Assembly: GCA_945875225.1 (NCBI GenBank)
Contig: CAMCJY010000034.1
Location: 1 to 11,165, forward strand
Reading direction: 5' to 3'
Source of the DNA: Comamonas sp. lk
GTDB taxonomy: Bacteria; Pseudomonadota; Gammaproteobacteria; Burkholderiales; Burkholderiaceae_C
DNA length: 11,165 nt
Shown here: positions 1 through 6,402 of the stretch, one piece after another
Layout of the letters: every line of letters starts with the position of its first letter
How positions within the stretch are numbered: position 1 is the stretch's first letter
Translations under genes and position numbers: made by a program
The notes under the pieces: generated by a model
Seen by the model: the letters and a program-made list of their open reading frames with translations, nothing else
The model's database searches: none
What the model was told of the DNA's origin: nothing

Positions 1-550
1 CTATCGTGGCGGAGGTAACGATGACTTTCAGGTCGGGCCTACGCGGCAGGATTTGGCGCAAATAGCCGAGTAAAAAGTCGATGTTCAGGCTGCGCTCGTG
101 CGCCTCGTCGATGATCAGCGTGTCATAAGCTTGCAATAGCGGATCAGTCTGCGTCTCGGCCAGCAAAATGCCGTCGGTCATCAGCTTGACTGAAGCATCG
201 CGGCTTAAACGGTCCTGAAAACGTACTTTGAAGCCCACCACCTCACCCAAAGGCGTGTGCAGTTCTTCCGCAATACGCTTGGCCACGCTGCTGGCGGCGA
301 TGCGGCGCGGCTGGGTGTGGCCTATCAGTTTGCCGCGTGGGGCGGGTTTGCCATTGGGCAACACTGTGGGGTAATTGCAAAGGCCCCGCCCCATGGCCAG
401 CGCGATTTTGGGCAATTGGGTGGTCTTACCCGAGCCGGTTTCGCCGCAGACGATGATGACCTGGTGACGCTCCAGCAAGGCCATTATTTCCTCGCGCCGG
501 GCGGAGACGGGTAGGTTCTCGGGGAAGTCTATGTGCAAGGTGGACGCCAT
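1..550 (-). CDS. hrpA: ATP-dependent RNA helicase HrpA, DEAH-box (N-terminal part, runs off left edge)
   Basis: Superfamily 2 DEAH-box helicase, cytoplasmic, using ATP to remodel RNA; E. coli HrpA acts in mRNA processing and rescue of stalled ribosomes (family knowledge). I translated the minus strand from position 550: 183 residues are visible. Motif I (Walker A) GETGSGKTT is at residues 36-44, motif Ia TQPRRIAA at 79-86, motif II DEAH at 148-151, and motif III SAT at 180-182, just before the window ends. The family is about 1,300 residues, so most of the protein lies outside. The start is not certain: ATG at 550 gives MASTLHIDFPENLPVSARR, while an in-frame ATG at 559 adds three residues; neither has a clear Shine-Dalgarno sequence. 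A stop codon lies in frame shortly upstream of both. The gene is divergent from the toxin-antitoxin module. Confidence 0.93.
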   Translation of the reverse strand, partial: MASTLHIDFPENLPVSARREEIMALLERHQVIIVCGETGSGKTTQLPKIALAMGRGLCNYPTVLPNGKPAPRGKLIGHTQPRRIAASSVAKRIAEELHTPLGEVVGFKVRFQDRLSRDASVKLMTDGILLAETQTDPLLQAYDTLIIDEAHERSLNIDFLLGYLRQILPRRPDLKVIVTSATI

Positions 551-577
551 TGAGACCATTATCACTCAAAACACAGG

Positions 578-611
578 TTCACGGTTTCACATAATTATGT
601 GAAACCGTGAA
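578..611. promoter_or_regulatory. Perfect 34-bp palindrome, likely operator of the toxin-antitoxin module
   Basis: Every base from 578 to 611 pairs with its partner about a centre between 594 and 595 (17 of 17 pairs); the next pair outward (577/612) fails. Each arm carries the pentamer TTCAC twice, so the site has four boxes: TTCAC at 578 and 586, GTGAA at 599 and 607, spaced 8, 13 and 8. The 3' arm covers the -35 region of the predicted antitoxin promoter. Ribbon-helix-helix antitoxins usually bind such inverted repeats and repress their own operon (family knowledge), so this is probably the autoregulatory operator (inference). It lies only 19 to 28 bp upstream of the possible hrpA starts and might affect that gene too. 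It is not a terminator: no T-run follows and no gene ends here. Confidence 0.8.
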
Positions 612-625
612 ATGGATGCTACACT
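597..625 (+). promoter_or_regulatory. Predicted extended -10 promoter of the toxin-antitoxin operon
   Basis: TACACT at 620-625 is preceded by TG at 617-618 with one base between, the extended -10 form. With a 17-bp spacer the -35 hexamer would be ATGTGA at 597-602, matching the consensus at only three positions, a weakness an extended -10 can compensate. Transcription would begin near 632, leaving a leader of about 20 nt before the antitoxin ATG at 654. The -35 lies inside the 34-bp palindrome, so a bound repressor would occlude RNA polymerase. Assigned by eye. Confidence 0.5.
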
Positions 626-641
626 TGCAGTCAATTCCACC

Positions 642-646
642 GGGAG
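642..646 (+). promoter_or_regulatory. Ribosome binding site that sets the antitoxin start
   Basis: GGGAG lies 7 nt before the ATG at 654. The in-frame ATG at 612 has no such site and would lie upstream of the predicted transcription start. Confidence 0.6.
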
Positions 647-653
647 CCTAGCC

Positions 654-992
654 ATGTCCAACCTCACTATTTCTTTAGACGACGAACTGATCAAGCAAGC
701 CCGTATCCGCGTGGCACAACAAGGCACTTCCTTAAGCGCCAAGGTGCGAGAGCTTTTGCAGCATTACGTCAACGGCACGGATGACGCGACCAAGCGACTG
801 CGCGAAGAAGCCACTGCCAAGCTCATGCTGGCTATCGAAAGTGCCACTTTGGCGACCCAAGCACCCCCTCCCTACGCCCAGGTAATGACTAAGGCAACAC
901 TGCGGGAGGAGCTTTATACCGAAGACTTTCGTGCCAAGGACCGAAAACTAATCAGCCCAGGCACCACTGCCGAACAGCAGCAAGCCCAGTGA
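654..992 (+). CDS. Ribbon-helix-helix (CopG/VapB-like) antitoxin
   Basis: Predicted labile antitoxin, 112 residues, that neutralises the PIN toxin next to it and represses the operon. Residues 1 to about 40 look like a ribbon-helix-helix DNA-binding domain: the strand MSNLTISLDDELI, a helix rich in basic residues (KQARIRVAQQG), a turn, and a second helix SLSAKVRELLQHYV. The rest is helical or extended and ends in a polar Q-rich tail; it contains REELYTEDF, plausible as toxin-binding segment. At 112 residues it is longer than many VapB proteins. The start at 654 is chosen over 612 because of the GGGAG site and because the ribbon strand begins right at this methionine. Its stop overlaps the toxin start by 4 bases (GTGA), so translation is probably coupled. 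One hand-counted line inside it (661-720) is 50% G+C, against 67% for a line in argA (1741-1800). The exact antitoxin family is not resolved. Confidence 0.8.
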   Translation: MSNLTISLDDELIKQARIRVAQQGTSLSAKVRELLQHYVNGTDDATKRLREEATAKLMLAIESATLATQAPPPYAQVMTKATLREELYTEDFRAKDRKLISPGTTAEQQQAQ

Positions 993-1399
993 GCGTTTTT
1001 TTTGATACCAACGTTTTGGTGTACTGCACCGACACCACCGCACCCAAAAAGCAAGCCATCGCAAGGGCGCTGGTGTCAACAGCCAGCGCCAGTGGTGATG
1101 CCATGGTGAGCACCCAAGTGCTGATCGAGCTATTTAATGTATTGACCCGTAATCAACAAATGCCTGCCGCCAACGCCCAAACGCTGATCGCGGCTTACAC
1201 GGGCTGGTCGGTGGTGCCCAGCGACCTTACGCTGGTAACGGCGGCCATTGAGAAGTCGACACAACACCAGCTATCCATCTGGGACGCGATGGTTATTGAG
1301 GCAGCACTGCGCGGCGGCGCCCAAACGCTTTACACCGAAGACCTGACCCACGGCCAGCGGTTTGATGCGATTACCGTGGTCAATCCATTTATCGCATAG
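989..1399 (+). CDS. PIN-domain toxin (VapC-like ribonuclease)
   Basis: Predicted Mg2+-dependent endoribonuclease toxin of 136 residues, a typical VapC length. The acidic residues expected of a PIN active site are all visible: D6 in FFDTNVLVY, E47 in TQVLIELFN, D99 in SIWDAMVIEAA, and D118 (with E117) in LYTEDLTHG. Nothing suggests inactivation. VapC enzymes typically cut tRNA or rRNA and slow growth when freed from the antitoxin (family knowledge); the target here cannot be read from sequence. It starts with GTG at 989, overlapping the antitoxin stop by 4 bases and without its own Shine-Dalgarno sequence, which points to translational coupling. Antitoxin-first order, the overlap and the upstream palindrome together support a complete toxin-antitoxin operon. 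Confidence 0.92.
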   Translation: MSVFFDTNVLVYCTDTTAPKKQAIARALVSTASASGDAMVSTQVLIELFNVLTRNQQMPAANAQTLIAAYTGWSVVPSDLTLVTAAIEKSTQHQLSIWDAMVIEAALRGGAQTLYTEDLTHGQRFDAITVVNPFIA

Positions 1400-1470
1400 C
1401 CACGCAGGCCCGACGCCCCGCTTTCGGTACATTAGTGTCACTCAGCCATCCAACAGCCCACCCGCCGACC

Positions 1471-2820
1471 ATGACCTCTGTCTTTAACTTCACCTTCGTG
1501 CCCTGGTTCAGGTCGGTTGCGCCTTATATCCACAAGTTCCGGCACCAAACTTTTGTCGTCGGCATTGCGGGCGAGGCCATTGCAGCGGGCAAGCTGCAGC
1601 ACCTGGCGCAAGACCTGGCCATGATCCAGAGCATGGGCGTCAAAGTCGTGCTGGTGCATGGCTTTCGGCCCCAAGTGAACGAGCAACTCGAGGCCAAAGG
1701 CCATACCGCCAAGTATTCCCACGGGATCCGCATCACCGACGAAATCGCGCTCGACTGCGCGCAGGAGGCCGCCGGCCAGTTGCGCTACGAAATCGAAGCG
1801 GCCTTTAGCCAGGGCCTGCCCAACACGCCCATGGCCGATTCCACGGTGCGGGTGATCAGCGGCAACTTCATCACCGCGCGTCCGGTCGGCATCGTCGATG
1901 GCGTGGATTTCCAGAACTCCGGCGTGGTGCGCAAGGTCGATACCGCAGGCATCAGCAAAGTGCTGGATATGGGCGCAATGTTGCTACTCTCGCCCTTTGG
2001 TTTTTCTCCCACCGGCGAAGCCTTTAATTTAGCCATGGAAGAAGTCGCCACCTCCGTGGCTACGGCCCTGCAGGCCGACAAACTGATTTTTCTGACCGAA
2101 GTGCCGGGCATCTTGCAGCGCCCGCACGAGCCACCGGGCGAGGACAACCCGGTGGACACCGAGCTACCGCTGGCCGCAGCGCAAGACCTGTTGCTGCAAG
2201 CGCCCCCGGCCCGCGAGCCCAGCGATGTGGGCTTTTATTTGCAACATTGCGTCACCGCCTGCAAAGGCGGCGTAGAGCGTAGCCACATCATCCCCTATGC
2301 GGTGGATGGCGCCATCTTGCTGGAAGTCTATGTGCACGACGGCATAGGCACCATGATCGTCGATGAAAAACTCGAAAGCCTGCGCGAGGCCACCGAAGAC
2401 GATGTGGGCGGCATCCTCAAACTGATCGAGCCGTTTGAAAAAGACGGCACCCTGGTCAAACGCAGCCGCACCGAAATAGAGCGCGATGCCTCGAGCTACA
2501 CCGTCATCGAGCACGATGGCGTGATCTTCGCCTGCGCCGCACTCAGCCCCTACCCCGAGGGGCGCACTGCTGAGATGGCGGCGTTGACGGTATCGCCCGA
2601 TGTACAAGGCCAGGGCGACGGCGAGCGCGTGCTCAAACGCGTAGAGCAACGCGCCCGGGCAGCCGGTCTGGAAAGTATTTTTGTGCTGACCACCCGTACC
2701 ACCCACTGGTTTTTAAAACGCGGCTTTGTACTGGTGGACGCTGACTGGTTGCCGGACGCGCGCAAGCGCAAATACAACTGGGACCGCAAGAGCCAGGTGC
2801 TGGTAAAAAAACTAGGCTAA
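1471..2820 (+). CDS. argA: Amino-acid N-acetyltransferase (N-acetylglutamate synthase) ArgA
   Basis: Catalyses acetyl-CoA + L-glutamate to N-acetyl-L-glutamate, the first step of arginine synthesis, in the cytoplasm. The 449 residues match the classical ArgA of about 440-450. Residues about 25-290 form an amino-acid-kinase-like domain: FRSVAPYIHKFR, then TFVVGIAGEAI near 27-37, and further on the conserved VISGNFITARPVG. In this family that domain binds arginine for feedback inhibition and has no kinase activity. Residues about 300-449 are a GNAT acetyltransferase domain; the acetyl-CoA pyrophosphate loop is QGQGDG at 379-384, followed by ESIFVLTTRTTHWF and LKRGF. The start is ATG 1471, giving MTSVFNFTFVPWFR; a GTG at 1435 would add 12 unsupported residues. 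No good Shine-Dalgarno sequence precedes 1471. The 3' end overlaps convergent dsbB by 9 bp. Confidence 0.96.
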   Translation: MTSVFNFTFVPWFRSVAPYIHKFRHQTFVVGIAGEAIAAGKLQHLAQDLAMIQSMGVKVVLVHGFRPQVNEQLEAKGHTAKYSHGIRITDEIALDCAQEAAGQLRYEIEAAFSQGLPNTPMADSTVRVISGNFITARPVGIVDGVDFQNSGVVRKVDTAGISKVLDMGAMLLLSPFGFSPTGEAFNLAMEEVATSVATALQADKLIFLTEVPGILQRPHEPPGEDNPVDTELPLAAAQDLLLQAPPAREPSDVGFYLQHCVTACKGGVERSHIIPYAVDGAILLEVYVHDGIGTMIVDEKLESLREATEDDVGGILKLIEPFEKDGTLVKRSRTEIERDASSYTVIEHDGVIFACAALSPYPEGRTAEMAALTVSPDVQGQGDGERVLKRVEQRARAAGLESIFVLTTRTTHWFLKRGFVLVDADWLPDARKRKYNWDRKSQVLVKKLG

Positions 2821-3351
2821 ATCGCTGGAGCTGTCGCCGCGACCTAGTCCGCTATAGCGCCATGCGATCAGCGCGGATGTGACAGCGACATCGCAAAAAC
2901 ACAGGAAAGACCAGTTGGCAATCGAGCCGCCCAAAAATGTCCAATCGACCGCCGTGCAATCGCCACTGCCTTTGAACACCATAGGGATGACACGTTGCAG
3001 CGGAAAGTTTTCGATCATGCCGTACAAGTCCCGCCCGCAGCTGAGTACCTCGGGCGGATACCACTGCAAATAACTCTGGCGCGCGGCAACAAATGCGCCA
3101 AAGCCCGAGATAAGAAAAATCAAAATTCCCAAGCCAAGCCAGGCGCGCGGCGAACTGCGCGTCGCCGCAAACGCGGCCAGCAGCGCCACCAACACAAAGG
3201 CATAGCGCTGGACAATGCACATCGGGCAAGGCACCAACCCGACCGCATGCTGTAAGTACATACCAAAAGCCAGCAACAAGACCGCAACGAGGGCGGTCAG
3301 CCCGTAAATCCGCCGAGGGTGGGCATCGAGCAGGTCAAAAAGCGCGGTCAC
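2812..3351 (-). CDS. dsbB: Disulfide bond formation protein DsbB
   Basis: Inner-membrane protein that reoxidises periplasmic DsbA and passes electrons to quinone. Its 179 residues are near the usual 165-180. Four hydrophobic segments are visible (about 15-33, 46-63, 71-90 and 140-164). The first periplasmic redox pair is C42-P-M-C45, followed by the family QRY (48-50); the second pair is C105 and C132 in the second periplasmic loop, so all four catalytic cysteines are present. VDWTFLGGSIANWSF near the last helix is also typical. It starts with GTG, supported by AGGA six bases upstream; the ATG two bases further upstream is out of frame and meets a stop at once. It is convergent with argA, their coding ends overlapping by 9 bp, and divergent from yggX. 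No dsbA gene is in the window. Confidence 0.95.
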   Translation of the reverse strand: MTALFDLLDAHPRRIYGLTALVAVLLLAFGMYLQHAVGLVPCPMCIVQRYAFVLVALLAAFAATRSSPRAWLGLGILIFLISGFGAFVAARQSYLQWYPPEVLSCGRDLYGMIENFPLQRVIPMVFKGSGDCTAVDWTFLGGSIANWSFLCFCDVAVTSALIAWRYSGLGRGDSSSDLA

Positions 3352-3488
3352 ATGTTTTCCTAAAATTCAAACTTAGCCGAAGGCGTGGGGGGATTATCCG
3401 CCCGCATCCTGGGGGGCCGCCAGCCAAAGGGAATAAGATCGCGCCTTAAGCTGCATGTTTTTCTGCGCTACATCAAAGGTTTTACTTC
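3352..3488. other. Divergent intergenic region dsbB/yggX
   Basis: Both flanking genes must be started from this 137-bp stretch. It holds G-runs (3387-3392 and 3411-3416). GATAAT on the minus strand (3393-3398) and TAAGAT on the plus strand (3434-3439) are possible -10 elements, but neither has a convincing -35 at the right distance. AAAGG at 3475-3479 is a weak ribosome binding site for yggX. I see no clear operator, although yggX is under SoxRS control in E. coli. Confidence 0.35.
3358..3361 (-). promoter_or_regulatory. Ribosome binding site supporting the GTG start of dsbB
   Basis: Read on the minus strand, AGGA precedes the GTG at 3351 by six bases. This supports GTG initiation even though an out-of-frame ATG overlaps it. 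Confidence 0.6.
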
Positions 3489-3761
3489 ATGGCACGTACC
3501 GTCACCTGCATCAAACTCGGCACCGAGGCCGAAGGTCTGGATTTTCCGCCCTACCCCGGCGAATTGGGCAAGCGCATTTGGGAAGGCGTAAGCAAAGAAG
3601 CCTGGGCCGCCTGGCTCAAGCACCAGACCATGCTGGTCAATGAAAACCGCCTGAATTTGGCCGACGCGCGCTCACGCCAATACCTGGCCCGCCAGATGGA
3701 AAACCATTTCTTTGGCAGCGGCGCCGATGCTGCGCAGGGCTACGTGCCGCCAACGGCCTGA
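3489..3761 (+). CDS. yggX: Fe(II)-trafficking / oxidative damage protection protein YggX
   Basis: Small cytoplasmic protein of 90 residues (E. coli 91) thought to protect iron-sulfur enzymes from oxidants and to take part in Fe(II) handling. The family signatures are strong: a single cysteine near the N-terminus (C7 in RTVTCIKL), EAEGLDFPPYPGELGKRI, then SKEAWAAWLKHQTMLVNE, and the C-terminal GYVPP. The length is full and nothing is odd. The start at ATG 3489 is fixed by the conserved MARTV beginning. The next gene, mnmC, begins 23 bp downstream on the same strand, so the two are likely cotranscribed. YggX has no known mechanistic link with tRNA modification; the pairing is probably one of position. 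Confidence 0.95.
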   Translation: MARTVTCIKLGTEAEGLDFPPYPGELGKRIWEGVSKEAWAAWLKHQTMLVNENRLNLADARSRQYLARQMENHFFGSGADAAQGYVPPTA

Positions 3762-3784
3762 GTCCGACACCAAGACCACCCCCC

Positions 3785-5425
3785 GTGGCCAACGGCGCCA
3801 CATGCATTCTGGATAGCGCTTTCGGCGCGGGTGCAGCGTTTTTACGCGCCTGGCAGCACTATGCGCGAGCATTGCCGCGACCAGCGCAGTTGCACTATGT
3901 AGGGCTGATAGAGCCGGGCCATTGGCCTTTAGACTTTTCAGCCATTGCCCAAGCCACAAGCGCCGAATCGGGCGAACACGCGCAGGCCCTGGCAAAAGCC
4001 CTTCGCGCTCTATTCATCGCCCAAGGGCCCGCCCCAGGTTTTTACCGCCTGCCCTTCGACCAGGGCAGGGTGCTGCTGACTTTATGCCTTGGCCCCCGAA
4101 GCGCGAGCTTGTCTCAGTTGCTAATGCAAGCCGACCACATCGTTTTAGGGATGGACCAGGCATGGACTACGGCCCAACTGCATAGCCTGCAAGCGCTGGC
4201 ACGCCGGGGCACGACGCTCGCCTTTGCTGGCAGTGCGAGGCAAGACGCTGGCAAGCCGGCCCTTGATGCGGCGCTATGGAAGCCGCACGGCGATGAGATA
4301 CTGGTTTTCGATCCGGCCTGGGCTTTGCGAAGCAGCCGCTCTGCACCTGCGCGAGTCTTTGCAAAACCGAGTCACTGCACGGTCGTAGGCGCTGGAATTA
4401 GCGGGGCACTGGTGGCGCGCACCTTGGCCTTGCACGGTTGGCAAGTCACCGTGCTGGAACAACATGCTCAGGCAGGCGCCGGTGCATCCGGCCTGCCGGC
4501 AGGCTTGGTCAGCGCCAGTGGCAATTCGCCCGCCGACCCGCTGTATGGCCTCACCCGCAGCGCCTACCATCTGACGCGCCAGGTCTTGCAATCGATGTTG
4601 GTGCAAGGCGAAGATTGGGACGAAGGCGGCGCGATGCGCGCGTATGCCCCCAGTCCATGGCGCGCCGAAGCACTCTGGCTCAAACCCCAATCCTTGATAC
4701 GCGCCTGCCTGTCCACCCCCGGCGTAACACTGCAATGCGAGGCCGCAGTGCAGCGCCTGCATTTTGAAGCGGGTAAGTGGCAGGCTTTGGACGCAAGGGG
4801 TCATGCCCTTGCAAGCAGTGAACTGCTGATTCTGTGCAATGCCATGGATGCGGCGCGACTGCTGGCCAAGACCGACGAGCCCGTAGCCGACGCCCTCAGC
4901 AGCGCAGCGCGCCGCGCCTTGACGCAACTGCACCCTGTATACGGAAGCATCAGCAGCGGCCCGGCCGCGGATCTGCCAGGAAGACCGGCCCTTCCCGTCC
5001 AGGGGCAAGGCCATTTCCTGCCCGCAGTGCCGAGCACACAGGGCATGCAATGGCTGGCCGGGGCTGGCTTTGAAGCCGACGACACGGCCAGCGAAACAGA
5101 TTGCCACCAGGCTAATCTGGCCCGCATGGCACAACTCCTGCCGGATGTATCGCCAGCATTGCAAGCGCAATACCGCGCCGGGCTGCTGGGCCTGTGGCGC
5201 GGGCAACGCTGCGTTTCGCACGACCGATTGCCACTGGTCGGTCCAGCAACTGCCAGCGGCGAAAACGGCTTGTGGATGTGCCTGGCCATGGGCGCGCGGG
5301 GGCTGACGTTTGCAGCCCTGTGCGCCCAATTGCTGACAGCGCGCCTTATGGCTGAGCCGCTGCCCTTGCCCAAGCGTTTGGCGCGCTTACTGGATGTGCA
5401 GCGCTTGCAAGACCGGGGAAGCTAA
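3785..5425 (+). CDS. mnmC: MnmC-like tRNA U34 modification protein with intact FAD domain and eroded methyltransferase domain
   Basis: MnmC is a bifunctional enzyme of the mnm5s2U34 pathway in tRNA. Its FAD domain (MnmC1) converts cmnm5 to nm5, and its SAM domain (MnmC2) methylates nm5 to mnm5. This protein has 546 residues against about 600-670 in the family. Residues 198 to the end form a DAO-type FAD domain: GAGISG at 202-207, E225 at the end of strand 2, GASGLPAGLVS at 233-243, and RLPLVGP and GARGLT near the C-terminus. Residues 1-185 are recognisably the methyltransferase half (ILDSAFGAGAAFLRAWQ at 8-24; FDQGRVLLTLCLG at 91-103), but about 50 N-terminal residues are missing. GFGxGLNF reads AFGAGAAF, and the family motif LDGFxPxxNPxMW is replaced by the short LGMDQAW at 121-127. 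The methyltransferase is therefore probably inactive (inference). The start is GTG with no Shine-Dalgarno sequence; no upstream ATG or family-like sequence exists in frame. Confidence 0.85.
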   Translation: MANGATCILDSAFGAGAAFLRAWQHYARALPRPAQLHYVGLIEPGHWPLDFSAIAQATSAESGEHAQALAKALRALFIAQGPAPGFYRLPFDQGRVLLTLCLGPRSASLSQLLMQADHIVLGMDQAWTTAQLHSLQALARRGTTLAFAGSARQDAGKPALDAALWKPHGDEILVFDPAWALRSSRSAPARVFAKPSHCTVVGAGISGALVARTLALHGWQVTVLEQHAQAGAGASGLPAGLVSASGNSPADPLYGLTRSAYHLTRQVLQSMLVQGEDWDEGGAMRAYAPSPWRAEALWLKPQSLIRACLSTPGVTLQCEAAVQRLHFEAGKWQALDARGHALASSELLILCNAMDAARLLAKTDEPVADALSSAARRALTQLHPVYGSISSGPAADLPGRPALPVQGQGHFLPAVPSTQGMQWLAGAGFEADDTASETDCHQANLARMAQLLPDVSPALQAQYRAGLLGLWRGQRCVSHDRLPLVGPATASGENGLWMCLAMGARGLTFAALCAQLLTARLMAEPLPLPKRLARLLDVQRLQDRGS

Positions 5426-5433
5426 AGCGGCGA

Positions 5434-6402
5434 TCAGCGGTTGTTAAGATAAGGTTTACCCAGAGCCGCAGGCGCCACCGCACGGCCGACAAAACCCGCC
5501 AGCAAAACCACGGTCATCAGGTAGGGCAGCGCCTGAATGGCTTGCACCGGCACGGCGCCGATACCGGGTATGTCCACGCCTTGGAGGCGCATGGCAATCG
5601 CGTCCAACAAGCCAAACAGCAGGCAAGCGCCCAAAGCGCCCCAGGGCTTCCAGCGTCCAAAAATCAAGGCGGCCAGCGCCATAAAGCCGCGTCCGGCCGT
5701 CATGTGCGCGGAAAAATTAGCGCTTTGTGCCAGTACCAAATAGCTTCCGGCCAAGCCGCACAAAAGCCCGTTGATGGCTAAAGCCGTGTAGCGCAGCCGC
5801 AGCACCGACACGCCGGCCGCGTCCACCATGTGCGGATTTTCGCCGGCCGCGCGCAAACGCAATCCAAAACGGGTGCGGTACAGCACGTACCAGGCTAAGG
5901 GCACCAACGCATAGGCGCAATACACCAGCAGGTTGTGGCCTAACAGCGCCTGGCCGATCACCGGCCCCCACCAGGGCAGCGGCTGCACTGCCTGCACCAG
6001 CCATTGCCAATGCGCCTGCACGCGCACATCCACTGACAAGGGCGGGGTTTGACCGCCTTGTGCGAACCAGGCGATACCCAGCACCACGGTCAACCCGGCA
6101 GCGATGATATTGATCGCCACGCCGGACACCACCTGGTCGCCCCGATAGCTGACGCAGGCCAAGCCATGCAAGGACGAAAGTAAAACGCCCACCACCATGG
6201 CGGCCAACAGCGCCAGCGTGGTCGAGCCGCTAACAGCCCCCACCGCGCCAGCAGCGAAAGCAGCAAACAGCATCTTGCCTTCCAGCCCGATGTCCACCAC
6301 GCCCGAGCGCTCAGAAAACAAACCGGCCAGCGCACACAAAACCAAGGGCGTGGCCAGGCGCACTGCCGAAGCCAGCACCGAGGCCACCAGTGTCTCATCC
6401 AT
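5434..6402 (-). CDS. ABC transporter permease, nucleoside type (NupQ/YufQ-like)
   Basis: Inner-membrane permease of 322 residues, BPD_transp_2 family, probably paired with the permease encoded just upstream in the operon. Hydrophobic segments fill almost the whole length. Family marks: SGVVDIGLEGKMLF at residues 33-46, the cytoplasmic coupling loop RLRAAGENPHMVDAAGV at about 182-198, and TAGRGFMALAALIFGRW in the last third. Its ATG at 6402 overlaps the end of the preceding permease gene by 8 bp, so translation is coupled. Last gene of the four-gene operon; only 8 bp separate its stop from the convergent mnmC stop, and no terminator hairpin fits between them. The purine-nucleoside substrate is inferred from the family; other BMP-type substrates are possible. 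Confidence 0.88.
   Translation of the reverse strand: MDETLVASVLASAVRLATPLVLCALAGLFSERSGVVDIGLEGKMLFAAFAAGAVGAVSGSTTLALLAAMVVGVLLSSLHGLACVSYRGDQVVSGVAINIIAAGLTVVLGIAWFAQGGQTPPLSVDVRVQAHWQWLVQAVQPLPWWGPVIGQALLGHNLLVYCAYALVPLAWYVLYRTRFGLRLRAAGENPHMVDAAGVSVLRLRYTALAINGLLCGLAGSYLVLAQSANFSAHMTAGRGFMALAALIFGRWKPWGALGACLLFGLLDAIAMRLQGVDIPGIGAVPVQAIQALPYLMTVVLLAGFVGRAVAPAALGKPYLNNR

Noticed and set aside
612..653. Upstream start of the antitoxin at ATG 612
   Set aside because: It would begin upstream of the predicted transcription start, lacks a ribosome binding site, and adds residues before the ribbon strand.
1435..1470. Upstream GTG start of argA
   Set aside because: The 12 extra residues (Ser, His, Pro, Thr) do not look like ArgA, whose conserved beginning fits ATG 1471.
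2164..2706. A 180-codon open frame opposite the GNAT part of argA
   Set aside because: Antisense to conserved acetyltransferase motifs and without any recognisable domain.
4274..5329. A 351-codon open frame on the minus strand opposite mnmC
   Set aside because: It lies wholly antisense to a gene with clear family motifs, shows no recognisable domain, and such frames are common in G+C-rich coding DNA.
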